Shown here: positions 18,038 through 27,739 of the stretch, piece by piece
Numbering within the stretch: position 1 is the first letter of the stretch
Layout: each line of letters begins with the position of its first letter
DNA from: Halopelagius longus
Lineage (GTDB): Archaea; Halobacteriota; Halobacteria; Halobacteriales; Haloferacaceae
Assembly: GCF_900100875.1 (NCBI RefSeq)
Contig: NZ_FNKQ01000001.1
Span: 620,001 to 684,000 of the forward strand
DNA: 64,000 nt
Direction: 5' to 3'
Notes under the pieces: generated by a model
What the model was told of the DNA's origin: nothing
Database searches by the model: none
Seen by the model: the letters and a program-made list of their open reading frames with translations, nothing else
Translations under genes and position numbers: made by a program

Positions 18038-18205
18038 TCAGCGCTGTCTGATGTCGTACTGGCGCTCGCACTTCGGGCAGGTGTTTCGGGTCAGACGGAA
18101 ACGAGACTTCAGTCTTCGGCGGACGCCCCCCAAGTCACCTTCGGGAGGGAACTCCGCCTCTATCACCTGTCCGCAGTGCGGGCACGATACTGCGGCCACT
18201 GCCAT
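18038..18205 (-). CDS. Small zinc-ribbon protein
   Basis: A 55-codon reading frame encodes MAVAAVSCPHCGQ at the start and RNTCPKCERQYDIRQR at the end. Two CxxC knuckles (Cys8, Cys11 and Cys43, Cys46) make a complete four-cysteine zinc ribbon around a basic middle (VRRRLKSRFRL). Such small ribbons bind nucleic acid or proteins; no specific role can be given. An A/T-rich box (TTTTAAAAA on its strand, 18238-18246) stands before the ATG and supports independent expression. The frame is preserved and the codon use matches the neighbours, so I consider it a real gene. Confidence 0.75.
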   Translation of the reverse strand: MAVAAVSCPHCGQVIEAEFPPEGDLGGVRRRLKSRFRLTRNTCPKCERQYDIRQR

Positions 18206-18237
18206 ACCCGTTGTTCGAACGTGACGGATACTATATC

Positions 18238-18246
18238 TTTTTAAAA
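18238..18246 (-). promoter_or_regulatory. TATA-like box before the zinc-ribbon gene
   Basis: TTTTAAAAA on the minus strand lies 33-41 bases upstream of the ATG at 18205, which would leave a leader of roughly ten bases. Confidence 0.45.
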
Positions 18247-18329
18247 GGTGGCCGGAACGTCAGCCCGTCTTACCGGTTTTCGGGAACGTTCGGCCGAAAA
18301 TATCGCGTTCGCGACACCCCGGATTCGGT

Positions 18330-19130
18330 TCAGTTCTGGTTCCACGGCGCGTCGTCGGGATCGACGATGCGGTGTCGCTCGTCGATTCCGTCTATCGCCG
18401 CCACGTCCTCGTCGTCGAGTTCGATGTCGAGTGCGGCGTAGTTCTGCCGGATGTGGTCCTCGGAGGCGGCCTTCGGGATGGCGGTGACGTTCTCCTTCTG
18501 CGTCAACCACGCCAGCGACACCTGCGCGGCCGTGGCGTCGTGTTTCTCGGCGACCTCTCGAATCTCGGGCACGTCCGCGACCTGATTCCGGGCGATGGGG
18601 CAGTACGCCACGAGTTGGTGGTCGTGTTCGACGGCGAGTTCGTGGAGTTCCTCCTGCGGGAGCATCGGGTGCATCTCCACCTGGTGGGCGTAGACGGGGG
18701 CGTCCAGTCGGTCGATGGCGTCTTCGAGTTGGTCCGGTCGGAAGTTGCTCAGGCCGACGCGTTCGATTACGCCCTCCTCGACGAGTTCGTCGAGGGCCGG
18801 AAGCGTCTCCTCGGGGTCGTAGGCGCCCGTCGGCCAGTGGACGTACATCAGGTCGATGCTGTCGGCGCCGAGTTTCTGCGCGCTCTGCCGCGTCGATTCG
18901 ACGACGTCGTCGTACGCGAGCGATTCCGGCTCTATCTTCGAGGCGACGAACAGGTCCTCGCGGTCCACGTCCGCGCGCATGATACCGTCGCCGACGGCCG
19001 CCTCGTTGTGGTACATCTGCGCGGTGTCGATGTGGCGGTAGCCGACGGCTGTCGCCGTCTCCACCGCCGTCGCGCACTCGTCCGTCTCTTCCATCTTGTA
19101 CGTTCCGAGACCGAGGTCTGGAATCTCCAT
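18330..19130 (-). CDS. Aldo/keto reductase
   Basis: The 266-residue protein is an (alpha/beta)8-barrel NADPH-dependent reductase. The catalytic tetrad is visible as Asp in HIDTAQMYHNE, Tyr in the same motif, Lys in VASKIEP and His in YVHWPTGAY. The family signature GLSNFRPDQL follows, and IPKAASEDHIRQN near the C-terminus is the cofactor-binding segment. The physiological substrate is unknown; bacterial homologues reduce 2,5-diketo-gluconate and various carbonyls. The gene is divergent from the saccharopine-dehydrogenase-like gene with 125 bases between starts. Confidence 0.9.
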   Translation of the reverse strand: MEIPDLGLGTYKMEETDECATAVETATAVGYRHIDTAQMYHNEAAVGDGIMRADVDREDLFVASKIEPESLAYDDVVESTRQSAQKLGADSIDLMYVHWPTGAYDPEETLPALDELVEEGVIERVGLSNFRPDQLEDAIDRLDAPVYAHQVEMHPMLPQEELHELAVEHDHQLVAYCPIARNQVADVPEIREVAEKHDATAAQVSLAWLTQKENVTAIPKAASEDHIRQNYAALDIELDDEDVAAIDGIDERHRIVDPDDAPWNQN

Positions 19131-19255
19131 ACCGGTACGTCGGACACCAGTCGTTCAACTACTGCGGTCCCGGCAGAGCGATGGGGGAAATCGCCGGAGA
19201 AACACCTGTAACGGAACCGACACAACTAATCGCGTGACGGGACAACTGGAGGGCG

Positions 19256-20380
19256 ATGTCAGACCCCGATACGGACGCTACCTTCCTCCTGTACGGCGCG
19301 TACGGGTACACCGGCCGCCTCGTCGCCGAGGCGGCGGTCGAACGCGGCTTCGAACCGATTCTCGCCGGACGCGACCCGGAGAAAGTCGAGGCGACGGCGT
19401 CGGAGTTCGGCCTCCCGCACCGGACGTTCGACGTGCGCGAGGCGTCGACGTTCGTCGACGACGTCGACGCCGTACTCAACTGCGCGGGACCGTTCGAGAA
19501 GACGGCGGACCCGATGGTCGACGCCTGCATCGACGAGGGGACGCACTACCTCGATATCACCGGCGAACTCTCGGTCTTCGAGCGAATCAAGCGCCGGGGC
19601 GACGAGGCCGAGGAGGCGGGCGTCACCCTCCTCCCGGGCGTCGGGTTCGACGTGGTTCCGACCGACTGTCTGGCCGCCCACCTGAAGCGACGACTCCCGG
19701 AGGCGACGCATCTCGCCCTCGGCCTCGACGCCTCGGGGACCATCTCGAAGGGGACGCTGAAGACGGTTCTCTCCGGCATCGGCGACGGCGGCGCGGTGCG
19801 CGAGGACGGCGACCTGCGCTGGGTGCCGGTCGGACACAAGACCCGCGCCATCGACTTCGGCGAGGGTCTAAAGCGCGCGGTCACTATCCCGTGGGGCGAC
19901 GTCTCGACGGCCCACGTCTCCACCGGCATCTCGAACGTCGAGGTGTACGCCGCGGTGCCCCCGGAGGGCCGTCGCCTCCTCGCCGCGACGAAGTACCTCG
20001 GCGGCGTCCTCGACGCCGCGCCGGTCCAGTATCTCCTCCACCGCCTCGTCGACCGGTACGTCGAGGGGCCGGACGAACGGACCCGCGAGGAGGGGTACGC
20101 GCTCCTTTGGGGCGAGGCCCGGTCGCCGGGGAACCGCCTCGTCTCCAGACTCCGAACGCCGGAGACGTACCGCCTGACCGTCGAAACGTCGCTGCTCTGC
20201 ACGGAGAAGGTCCTCTCGGGCGAGGCCCCGACCGGGTACCAGACGCCCGCCTCGGCGTTCGGCCCGGACCTGATCTTAGAGGTCCCCGGCACGGAACGCG
20301 TCGACCTCGACGGCGACGAGGTGGTCGAACGCGTCGGCGGACCCGAGGCGGACGACGAGGCGACGACACGGACGACGTAA
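19256..20380 (+). CDS. Saccharopine-dehydrogenase-like / trans-acting enoyl-reductase-like oxidoreductase
   Basis: The protein has 374 residues with an N-terminal Rossmann fold (GAYGYTGRL at residues 14-22, the GxxGxxG loop) followed by [17 protein letters not shown] and [10 protein letters not shown], which are typical of the saccharopine dehydrogenase superfamily branch that includes mycobacterial trans-acting enoyl reductases. Haloarchaea lack the lysine saccharopine route as far as I know, so a lipid or small-molecule reductase is more plausible. The acidic C-terminal tail is non-conserved in appearance. Its stop lies 49 bases from that of the convergent PHP gene. Confidence 0.75.
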   Translation: MSDPDTDATFLLYGAYGYTGRLVAEAAVERGFEPILAGRDPEKVEATASEFGLPHRTFDVREASTFVDDVDAVLNCAGPFEKTADPMVDACIDEGTHYLDITGELSVFERIKRRGDEAEEAGVTLLPGVGFDVVPTDCLAAHLKRRLPEATHLALGLDASGTISKGTLKTVLSGIGDGGAVREDGDLRWVPVGHKTRAIDFGEGLKRAVTIPWGDVSTAHVSTGISNVEVYAAVPPEGRRLLAATKYLGGVLDAAPVQYLLHRLVDRYVEGPDERTREEGYALLWGEARSPGNRLVSRLRTPETYRLTVETSLLCTEKVLSGEAPTGYQTPASAFGPDLILEVPGTERVDLDGDEVVERVGGPEADDEATTRTT

Positions 20381-20429
20381 GAAGAGACCGAACTGCGCGG
20401 CGCAGACACGGAGACGCGGGCGACGCCGA

Positions 20430-21200
20430 CTACAGGTCGAGTTCGACGGGCGAGATGCCCTCGGACCGGACGAACTCCCGGAGAGCGTCGGCGCGGGCGA
20501 CCACCTCGTCGGGCGCGTGCGCGTCGGTTCCGAGGACGAACTCGACGCCCTCCGCTCGGAGGGCCGAGAGGAGGCCCGGCGTCGGGTGGAACTCGCCGTA
20601 GTCGTCGAGGACGCGCCCGGCGTTTATCTCCGGCACCGTCCGGGAGTCGGCGAACGCCCGCGCGACGCGTTCGTACTGTTCCTCGGTGGCGAGGCCGCGA
20701 AGCGCCGTGTTGCGCTCGACCAAATCGAGGTGGGCGGCCACCTCGAACAACTCCGACTCCGCGAGGGCGACCACCTTCTCGAAGTATCGCTCGACGGCGT
20801 CGCGGCGGTCCGCCGCCGACATCTCGGCGAAGTGCTCCTCGTAGTGCACGTTCGTCCCGTCGAGGGCGTGGACGCTCCCCACCGTGTAGTCGAACTCCGC
20901 CTCGTCGAGGAACTCCCGAATCTCCGTCTCCGCGCTCGGTTCGTAGTCCATCTCAGCGGCGTCGTACACCTCGATTTCGTACCGGTCGCGCAGGTTCTCG
21001 ATGGCGCGTCGCCGCCGCGGGTACGTCTGGTCGAGGGTGAACCCGTAGGCGTCTCGGAAGCGCCGTATCTTCTCGTCCGGGACGACGACGCAGTGATCCG
21101 CGATGCCGACACCCGCCAGTCCGGCCGCCTCCGCGGCCCGGAGCATCGACGGGAGGAAGTCGCCGTCGGAGTAGTTCGAGTGGACGTGGTAGTCGTACAC
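20430..21200 (-). CDS. PHP-domain metal-dependent phosphoesterase (histidinol-phosphatase-like)
   Basis: The 256-residue product starts at a GTG (21200) followed at once by [12 protein letters not shown], the first metal-binding motif of PHP proteins. Further ligands are visible in GIADHC, AAEMDY, GSVHALD, AAHLDLV and GTDAHAP, so the trinuclear site appears complete. The frame remains open far upstream but would run into pyrG, and no ATG precedes the motif closely, which decides for GTG. PHP phosphatases hydrolyse histidinol phosphate, other phosphomonoesters or nucleotides; the substrate here is not known. It is divergent from pyrG with 150 bases between starts. Confidence 0.85.
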   Translation of the reverse strand: MYDYHVHSNYSDGDFLPSMLRAAEAAGLAGVGIADHCVVVPDEKIRRFRDAYGFTLDQTYPRRRRAIENLRDRYEIEVYDAAEMDYEPSAETEIREFLDEAEFDYTVGSVHALDGTNVHYEEHFAEMSAADRRDAVERYFEKVVALAESELFEVAAHLDLVERNTALRGLATEEQYERVARAFADSRTVPEINAGRVLDDYGEFHPTPGLLSALRAEGVEFVLGTDAHAPDEVVARADALREFVRSEGISPVELDL

Positions 21201-21350
21201 GTTACCGCGGGGTACGGGTTCGTCCGGATAGTAACTTCCGCCGCCGTGCGAACGTTTCGCGCGACGCGCTCGGTTCGAACGGACGTGCACCTCAGTGGCA
21301 CGCAGTCGTCCGTCCGAAACGGTTTTGAGTCGCGCTGGCACACACTCGGT

Positions 21351-23012
21351 ATGCCGAAGGAACCCGAAACCGGGTACGACCCGTCGCTGGGTCGGAAGTT
21401 CATTTTCGTAACGGGAGGTGTGATGTCCGGGCTCGGAAAGGGTATCACAGCCGCGAGTACGGGCCGGTTGCTCTCGAACGCCGGGTTCGACGTGACCGCC
21501 GTGAAGGTGGACCCGTACCTGAACGTGGACGCGGGGACGATGAACCCCTACCAGCACGGCGAAGTGTACGTGCTGAAAGACGGCGGCGAGGTCGACCTCG
21601 ACTTGGGGAACTACGAACGGTTCCTCGGGACGGACATGACCTCGGACCACAACGTCACCACGGGGAAGACGTACCAGCACGTCATCCAGAAGGAGCGCTC
21701 CGGCGACTATCTGGGCAAGACGGTCCAGATTATCCCGCACATCACCGACGACATCAAGCGCCGCATCCGCGAGGCGGCCGAGGGGACGGACGTCTGCATC
21801 GTCGAAGTCGGCGGCACCGTCGGCGACATCGAGGGCATGCCCTACCTCGAAGCCCTCCGCCAGTTCGCACACGAGGAAGACGAAGGCGACATCCTCTTTA
21901 CGCACGTCACGCTCGTCCCCTACTCGAAGAACGGCGAGCAGAAGACGAAGCCGACGCAGCACTCCGTGAAAGAACTCCGCAGTACGGGTCTGCAACCCGA
22001 CATCCTCGTCGGTCGCTCCCCGGACAAACTCGACCCCGGCACGAAGGAGAAGATAGCGCTGTTCTGCGACGTGCCGACGGACGCGGTGTTCTCGAACCCG
22101 GACGTCGAGGACATCTACCACGTCCCCCTGATGGTCGAAGAGGAGGGGTTAGACGAGTACGTCATGGAGCGTCTGAACCTGGAAGCGGAGGCCCTCCCGA
22201 AGGGCGAACGCGACAACCGCTGGCGCGAACTCGTCACGCGGGACCGCACGGAATCGGTGGACATCGCCCTCGTCGGGAAGTACGACCTCGAAGACGCATA
22301 CATGTCGGTCCACGAGGCGCTGAAGCACGCCGGCATCGAACGCCGCACCGACGTGAACGTGCTGTGGGTGGACTCCGACGAGATGCTCGACAAGCACACG
22401 AACCGCCTGAAGGGGGCCGACGGCGTCGTCGTCCCCGGCGGGTTCGGCACCCGCGGCACCGCGGGCAAGATAGAGGCCATCCGCTACTGCCGCGAGAACG
22501 ACGTGCCGTTCCTCGGCCTCTGTCTCGGGTTCCAGATGGCCGTCATCGAACACGCTCGCAACGTCCTCGGCCTCGAAGGCGCGCACTCGGCGGAACTGGA
22601 CCCCGACACGGACCACCCGGTCATCGACCTCCTGCCCGAACAGTACGAACTCGACGAGATGGGCGGGACGATGCGCCTCGGCGCGCACGAGACGGACATC
22701 GAACCCGGTTCCTTGGCCGAACACGTCTACGGCGGCACCGCCTGCACCGAACGGCACCGCCACCGTTACGAGGTCAACCCCGAGTACATCGACCGACTCG
22801 AATCCGGGGCGCTTTCGTTCTCCGGGCGCGCGGCCAACCGCATGGAGATCCTCGAACGCGACGACCACCCGTACTTCCTCGGGACGCAGTTCCACCCCGA
22901 GTTCCGCTCGCGCCCCGACCGAGCCAGCCCGCCGTTCGTCGGCTTCCTCGACGCCGTTCTCGGCGACTTGGACGCGCGTGACCTCGCCCGCGACGAGGAG
23001 GTGGAGGCCTGA
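21351..23012 (+). CDS. pyrG: CTP synthase
   Basis: The 553-residue enzyme converts UTP, ATP and glutamine to CTP. The N-terminal synthetase domain starts [17 protein letters not shown] and includes [19 protein letters not shown]. The C-terminal glutamine amidotransferase domain has the nucleophile Cys in GLCLGFQM and the H-x-E pair in FHPEFRSRP. The ATG at 21351 is preferred to the longer open frame, and a GGTTTTGAG element about 27 bases upstream fits a promoter. The stop overlaps the next start by one base (TGATG), so pyrG heads a nucleotide operon. Confidence 0.96.
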   Translation: MPKEPETGYDPSLGRKFIFVTGGVMSGLGKGITAASTGRLLSNAGFDVTAVKVDPYLNVDAGTMNPYQHGEVYVLKDGGEVDLDLGNYERFLGTDMTSDHNVTTGKTYQHVIQKERSGDYLGKTVQIIPHITDDIKRRIREAAEGTDVCIVEVGGTVGDIEGMPYLEALRQFAHEEDEGDILFTHVTLVPYSKNGEQKTKPTQHSVKELRSTGLQPDILVGRSPDKLDPGTKEKIALFCDVPTDAVFSNPDVEDIYHVPLMVEEEGLDEYVMERLNLEAEALPKGERDNRWRELVTRDRTESVDIALVGKYDLEDAYMSVHEALKHAGIERRTDVNVLWVDSDEMLDKHTNRLKGADGVVVPGGFGTRGTAGKIEAIRYCRENDVPFLGLCLGFQMAVIEHARNVLGLEGAHSAELDPDTDHPVIDLLPEQYELDEMGGTMRLGAHETDIEPGSLAEHVYGGTACTERHRHRYEVNPEYIDRLESGALSFSGRAANRMEILERDDHPYFLGTQFHPEFRSRPDRASPPFVGFLDAVLGDLDARDLARDEEVEA

Positions 23013-23929
23013 TGGTCGACGCCGAATCCTTCATCGAGGACGCCGTCGCGGAGATTCGCGAGGCCGTCGGCGAGGAACACGCCGTCATCGCCCTCTCGGG
23101 CGGCGTCGACTCCTCCGTCGCCGCGGCACTCGCCTACGAGGCCATCGGCGACCAACTCACCCCCGTCTACGTCGACACCGGTCTGATGCGCGAGGGCGAG
23201 ACGGAGCAGATTCGCGACACCTTCAGCTACATGGACAGCCTCCGAATCGTGGAGGCCGAAGACCGATTCCTCGGCGCACTCGAAGGCGTCACCGACCCCG
23301 AGGAGAAGCGGAAGGTCATCGGCGAGCAGTTCATCCGCGAGTTCGAACGCGAGGCCAAGGAGTCCGACGCGGAGTACCTCGTGCAGGGGACCATCTACCC
23401 CGACCGAATCGAGAGCGAGGGGAACATCAAGTCCCACCACAACGTCGGCGGCCTCCCCGACGTCGTCGACTTCGAGGGCATCGTCGAACCCGTCCGCGAC
23501 CTGTACAAAGACGAGGTGCGCGAGGTGGCCCGCGAACTCGGGTTAGAGGAGATAATCTCCGAGCGGATGCCGTTTCCCGGCCCGGGACTGGCCGTCCGCG
23601 TCATCGGCGAAGTCACGAAGGAGAAAGTCGAAGTCGCCCGCGCGGCGTGTCACGTCGTCGAGGAGGAACTCGAAGAGCACGACCCCTGGCAGGCGTTCGG
23701 CGCCGTCATCGGGAAGGGCACCGGCGTGAAGGGCGACAACCGCGTCCACGGCTGGATCGTCGCCGTTCGCTCCGTCGAATCGCGCGACGGCATGACCGCG
23801 CGGGCGCAGGAACTCCCGTGGGAGACGCTCCAGCGCATCCAATCGCGCATCACGGGCGAGAACGAGAACGTCGCGCGCGTCGTCTACGACGTAACGCACA
23901 AGCCTCCGGCCACCATCGAGTACGAATGA
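23012..23929 (+). CDS. guaAB: GMP synthase, ATP-pyrophosphatase subunit B
   Basis: This 305-residue protein is the synthetase half of the two-subunit archaeal GMP synthase, which aminates XMP to GMP. The pyrophosphatase P-loop is [12 protein letters not shown], the lid shows [21 protein letters not shown], and the dimerisation tail ends [14 protein letters not shown]. It lacks the amidotransferase domain, which must be a separate protein encoded outside this window. The start overlaps the pyrG stop by one base and its own stop overlaps the next start (ATGA), so the three genes form one tightly coupled operon joining CTP and GMP synthesis. Confidence 0.94.
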   Translation: MVDAESFIEDAVAEIREAVGEEHAVIALSGGVDSSVAAALAYEAIGDQLTPVYVDTGLMREGETEQIRDTFSYMDSLRIVEAEDRFLGALEGVTDPEEKRKVIGEQFIREFEREAKESDAEYLVQGTIYPDRIESEGNIKSHHNVGGLPDVVDFEGIVEPVRDLYKDEVREVARELGLEEIISERMPFPGPGLAVRVIGEVTKEKVEVARAACHVVEEELEEHDPWQAFGAVIGKGTGVKGDNRVHGWIVAVRSVESRDGMTARAQELPWETLQRIQSRITGENENVARVVYDVTHKPPATIEYE

Positions 23930-24249
23930 CCGTGCTCATCGCAGGTGAAGACGCAGACAGACTCGGCGACGCCCTCGTGGACCTCGGCGCGGACCTCACT
24001 CGCATCGAGGGGATGGCGACCCGAGAATCGCTCGTCGCGGCGGGAATCGACACGGCGGACGTGCTCGTCCTCACGGATATGGACGACGCCTCCGCGATTC
24101 CGGTGGCGAAAGAGGAGAACCCGAACGTCCGGGTCGTCACGTACTCCCGCGACTCCCTCCCGGAGTTCGTCCGCGGACAGACGGACCTCGCTATCGACCC
24201 GGACCTCCTCTCGACCGAAGTCGTCGCCGAAGAACTAGTCGGCGCGTAA
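23926..24249 (+). CDS. Small TrkA-N-like conserved protein, third gene of the pyrG operon
   Basis: The 107-residue protein begins [29 protein letters not shown] and looks like half of a Rossmann fold, with a beta strand, a short loop and repeated strand-helix units ([19 protein letters not shown]). I believe it belongs to a small haloarchaeal family of unknown function (DUF7126-like). The start is set by the ATGA overlap with guaAB. The location suggests a role linked to nucleotide synthesis, but nothing in the sequence names it. A run of six T follows 37 bases after the stop. Confidence 0.75.
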   Translation: MTVLIAGEDADRLGDALVDLGADLTRIEGMATRESLVAAGIDTADVLVLTDMDDASAIPVAKEENPNVRVVTYSRDSLPEFVRGQTDLAIDPDLLSTEVVAEELVGA

Positions 24250-25061
24250 GCGACCGTCCGATTCCGGCGCGCCGACCCCGACCGACTTTTTTCGACCGAC
24301 TCTCTCGACCGACCCGCGCTCTCGACCGACTTTTCTCGACCCGCCCGGACTCGACCGACCGACGACCGACGCCGCGTTCGCCCCCGCTCTCCGCCGGTTC
24401 GACCGACAGTTTAGCCGAATTAATCCGAATTTATCCGCTGTTACGGGGCTGAAACGGCTGAAACCGGGTTCACGGTCGTCACGGTTGAAGTGGGTGTCTC
24501 CCGTAGTCGAGAACGCGATGAGGTGTCAGACGCTCATCGCAGGTCGTGGCGTCTACCCGTGCCATCGGGGCGTTCCACCGACGTCCCGCGTCAGACCCAC
24601 TAGCCCCACCACCCGCGGCGGACGCGAGGGCGCGTCCGTCGCGCACCGACGCCGCCGAGGCGACGGCGGAACCCCGACTCACCCACCCACCCACCCCAAC
24701 TCCCGTCCGGGTTCCCATCCCGTCGCCGCGCGGCCACCCACGCGACGACGAAGACGCTCCGCCGAGTGCGGTTCGGTTCCGCCTCGGACGACGGTACGTT
24801 CGACCGTACCCCTGATCGCTCCCCGCATCCGGCGGCACCGACCGCCGATGCGACCCGAACAACCAGAGGCACCCACCCGTCGCCTCCCGGAGACGTCTCG
24901 TCGTCGCAACGACTCTCCACCGGACCGGACGCCGCGTCCGTCCGACGGGACGAACAGATAGCTCACGTTCGGCGTCGCGCCGAACCCGCCGTTTCAACTG
25001 ACGTTCTCCGATTCCGACCGAACGTCGTGGTTTTATTCCCCGCAATTCCCTATCCTCGACA
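24250..25061. other. Long region without a convincing gene; clustered CGACCGAC repeats
   Basis: In these 812 bases I see no gene. The left part (24280-24410) holds at least six copies of CGACCGAC, several preceded by T, and two T-rich runs. An A/T-rich patch follows (about 24415-24450: GAATTAATCCGAATTTATCC). Open frames between 24485 and 24966 on both strands give low-complexity Pro/Arg/Thr-rich peptides without family resemblance. Near 25030 GTTTTATTCC is a plausible TATA box for the protease gene at 25062. A non-coding RNA cannot be excluded. Confidence 0.5.
24287..24292 (+). terminator. T-rich terminator of the pyrG operon
   Basis: Six consecutive T residues lie 37 bases after the last stop of the operon; archaeal transcription commonly ends at such runs. 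Confidence 0.4.
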
Positions 25062-26204
25062 ATGAGAAGTTTCACCGTCGGACGCGTGTGGGGGATACCC
25101 ATCCGCATCAACGCCTCGTTGCTCCTGTTTCTCCCGGTTTTGGCGTGGCTCATCGGTAGCGGAGCGCAGATAGAGACGTACGCGACGATCGTCGAGGGGT
25201 TCGCCCCGGGGCAGTTGGACGTCGCGGCCCTCCGGGCGGGCGCGACGCCGTGGGTCATCGGCGCGGCGGCCGCGGTCGGTCTGTTCGTCAGCGTCCTCCT
25301 CCACGAACTCGGCCACTCGTACGTCGCGCGCCGGTACGGCATCGACATCGAGTCCATCACGCTGTGGATATTCGGCGGCGTGGCGAGTCTCCGGTCGGTC
25401 CCCCGCGAGTGGGACCGCGAGTTTTGGATCGCCGTCGCCGGGCCGATAGTGAGCGTCCTCACCGCCGCGGCGTGTTACCTCGCCGTCCGGTTCCTTCCGC
25501 TTCCGTCCGGCGTCGTCGTCTTCGTCGTCGGGTGGTTGGCCGTCACCAACGTCACCCTCGCGGTGTTCAACATGCTTCCCGCGTTCCCGATGGACGGCGG
25601 GCGCGTCCTCCGGGCGTTGCTCGCGCGGCGACGACCGTACGCCGTGGCGACGCGAACCGCGGCGCGCATCGGCGTCGGGTTCGCCTTCCTGTTCGCCCTC
25701 GCGGGCGTCCTCTGGTTCAGCCCCGTCCTGTTCCTGATGGCCTTTTTCGTCTACGGCGCGGCCACCGGCGAGTCTCGCGCCGTCGCCCTCGACGACCTAC
25801 TCGACGGGATGACCGTCGCTGATCTGATGGCGCGCGACCCGCCGACGGTCCCAGCCGAGACGACCGTCGGCGCGTTCACCGACCGCTTGTTCGCGGAGCG
25901 ACGGACCGGGTTCGCACTCGCCGACGGCGGCGATATCGCGGGCTACGTCTCCATCGAGGACCTCCGACGGCGCAAACTCGACGACGACGCGCCCGTCTCG
26001 GCCGCCCTCCCGGACCCCGTCCCGAGAGTCGACGCGGCGGCGGACGCCTTCGAGGCGTTGGCCGAACTCTCCGGGGCGAAGGGGGGCCACGCGCTCGTGA
26101 CCGAGGGCGACCGAGTCGTCGGCGTCGTCTCGCAGGCGGACTACGCCCGCGCGGTGCAACTCCGTCGCCGCGCCCCGTCCGAGGGCCGACCGACCGCGTT
26201 CTGA
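25062..26204 (+). CDS. Site-2 protease family (M50) zinc metalloprotease with CBS domains
   Basis: The 380-residue protein is an intramembrane protease. The zinc motif HELGH is at 81-85 inside a membrane helix and the third ligand Asp178 is in NMLPAFPMDGGR. About six helices fill residues 10-240. Two CBS domains (about 250-310 and 320-372) form the C-terminal part and probably bind adenine nucleotides to regulate cleavage. The family cuts membrane-anchored regulators; the target is not apparent. The gene is followed 54 bases later by a cupin gene with its own TATA-like box. Confidence 0.9.
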   Translation: MRSFTVGRVWGIPIRINASLLLFLPVLAWLIGSGAQIETYATIVEGFAPGQLDVAALRAGATPWVIGAAAAVGLFVSVLLHELGHSYVARRYGIDIESITLWIFGGVASLRSVPREWDREFWIAVAGPIVSVLTAAACYLAVRFLPLPSGVVVFVVGWLAVTNVTLAVFNMLPAFPMDGGRVLRALLARRRPYAVATRTAARIGVGFAFLFALAGVLWFSPVLFLMAFFVYGAATGESRAVALDDLLDGMTVADLMARDPPTVPAETTVGAFTDRLFAERRTGFALADGGDIAGYVSIEDLRRRKLDDDAPVSAALPDPVPRVDAAADAFEALAELSGAKGGHALVTEGDRVVGVVSQADYARAVQLRRRAPSEGRPTAF

Positions 26205-26228
26205 CTTCCTTCGCGACCCGCATCCGGA

Positions 26229-26233
26229 TTTAT
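26229..26233 (+). promoter_or_regulatory. TATA-like box of the cupin gene
   Basis: TTTAT is centred 28 bases before the ATG at 26259, in the short gap after the protease gene. Confidence 0.4.
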
Positions 26234-26258
26234 CCTTCCGGCGGCCCTCGCTTCGAGC

Positions 26259-26591
26259 ATGTCCGAGGAGTTCGACGCACTCGCCGCCGCCGAATCGAAT
26301 CTTGACCCCGACCGAGGTGAGGTCGCGACCGCCGAGTTGGTCGTCACCGACGACGTGTTGGTGAAGGCGTTCGCCCTCGGACCGGGCGCGACGCTCGACC
26401 CGCACGAACACGAAGACAGCACGAACGTCTTCCACGTCCTCCGCGGCGAGGTGACCGTCGTCCGCGGGGACGAGACAGAGGCGGTCGAAGCGCCCGGCGT
26501 CGTCCGCCACGACAGGGGCGTCTCCCACGGCGCGCGAAACGAGACCGAGGAGACGGCCGTCTTCACCGCGAGTCTCTGTCCGCTTCCGTAG
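26259..26591 (+). CDS. Cupin-domain protein
   Basis: The 110-residue protein is one cupin barrel. Motif 1 reads DPHEHEDSTNVFHVLRGE and supplies two His and one Glu as metal ligands; motif 2 near PGVVRHDRGVSHGARN supplies the third His. Single-domain cupins range from isomerases to dioxygenases and regulators, and nothing here narrows that. It lies between the protease and the ribofuranosylaminobenzene phosphate synthase homologue on the same strand; the 125-base gap to the latter suggests a separate promoter. Confidence 0.8.
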   Translation: MSEEFDALAAAESNLDPDRGEVATAELVVTDDVLVKAFALGPGATLDPHEHEDSTNVFHVLRGEVTVVRGDETEAVEAPGVVRHDRGVSHGARNETEETAVFTASLCPLP

Positions 26592-26716
26592 GCGGCGATA
26601 CCGGCGGAAGAGGGCGGCGTAGGGACCCGTTAGCGGGCGGTTAGGTCCACGTTATCGACCGCTCTCGGCTTGCCACCGTCGAAACCGACATACGCCACCG
26701 TCCGGAACTGCCGCCG

Positions 26717-27715
26717 ATGAGCGACCGCGTCCGCGTCACCGCCGGGGCCCGCCTCCACTTCGGGTTCGTCAACCTGAGCCTCGCGCACGAACGCCTCTAC
26801 GGCGGACTCGGCGTCGCCCTCTCGGACCCGGAGACGACGGTGACCGCCGAACCCGCGGGCGACGTCGTCTGCGACCGGGCGGACGCCCGCGAGTACGCCG
26901 AACGCGCCGCGGACCTCCTCGGCGTTCCGGGCGCGCGCGTCGACGTCGAGTCCGCCCTCCCGCGGCACGCCGGCCTCGGAAGCGGCACGCAACTCGCGTT
27001 GGCCGTCTTCGAGGCGGTGGCGCGGGCGAACGGTGCAGAGAGCGACGTGCGGGCGGCCGCGCCGAACCTCGGGCGGGGCGGCCGGTCGGGCGTCGGCGTC
27101 GCCGCCTTCGAGGGCGGCGGGTTCCTCGTGGACGCGGGGCACCCGACGGCGCGCTTTACGACCTCGCGGCCGGCGGACGGCGACTGGACGGTGCCGCCGG
27201 TGGCGGTCCGACACGACGTGCCCGAGGAGTGGCGCTTCCTCCTCCTCGTCCCGGACGCCGACCCCGGACGAAGCGGCGACGAGGAGGACGACAGCATGCG
27301 CGCGGTGGTGGAACGCGCCGACCCCTCGGTGTCGGACCGCATCGCGGGCGTGGTGAGTCGTCGCCTCCTCCCGGCCGTCGCCGCCGAAAACGCCGACCGA
27401 TTCGGCGAGGCGGTCGCGGAAATCGGGCGGTTGAACGGGTCGTGGTACGCCGACGAACAGGGCGGCGTCTACCGGCCGCCGGTCGGCGAACTGGTGGCGA
27501 CGCTCTCGGAGCATCCCGCGGTGTACGGCGCGGGGCAGTCGTCGTGGGGACCGGCGGTGTACGGCGTCACCGACGCCGCGCGCGCCGAGGAGGCGCGGGA
27601 GGCCGGTCGGGCGGCCCTCGACGCCGCGGGCGTCGGCGGCGAGGTTCGAATCGTCGCCGGTCGCAACGTCGGCGCGCGCGTCGAACGGGCGGGCGAAGCG
27701 CCCCGAAACGGTTAA
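26717..27715 (+). CDS. Beta-ribofuranosylaminobenzene 5'-phosphate synthase family protein (GHMP superfamily)
   Basis: The 332-residue protein starts VRVTAGARLHFGFVNLSL and has the GHMP phosphate loop PRHAGLGSGTQLALAV (from about residue 82). These features and the GRGGRSGVGVAAFEGGGF segment match RFAP synthase, which in methanogens joins p-aminobenzoate-type substrates to phosphoribosyl pyrophosphate in methanopterin synthesis. Haloarchaea are not methanogens and use folates, so the product may be a different pterin or a related compound; this is inference. Twenty-four bases separate it from the KaiC-like gene, so they may share a transcript. Confidence 0.8.
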   Translation: MSDRVRVTAGARLHFGFVNLSLAHERLYGGLGVALSDPETTVTAEPAGDVVCDRADAREYAERAADLLGVPGARVDVESALPRHAGLGSGTQLALAVFEAVARANGAESDVRAAAPNLGRGGRSGVGVAAFEGGGFLVDAGHPTARFTTSRPADGDWTVPPVAVRHDVPEEWRFLLLVPDADPGRSGDEEDDSMRAVVERADPSVSDRIAGVVSRRLLPAVAAENADRFGEAVAEIGRLNGSWYADEQGGVYRPPVGELVATLSEHPAVYGAGQSSWGPAVYGVTDAARAEEAREAGRAALDAAGVGGEVRIVAGRNVGARVERAGEAPRNG

Positions 27716-27739
27716 CGGAGGGGACCGAGACGACGGAGC

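Noticed and set aside
18372-19211. A 279-codon frame opposite the aldo/keto reductase
   Set aside because: Antisense shadow of a clearly identified reductase with complete active site.
24280-24410. Clustered CGACCGAC repeats considered as a CRISPR array
   Set aside because: The repeat unit is only eight bases, spacing is irregular and there are no unique spacers or cas genes.
24485-24961. A 158-codon frame in the long gap after the pyrG operon
   Set aside because: Its peptide is Pro/Arg/Thr-rich without acidic character, membrane helices or motifs, and overlaps other equally poor frames.
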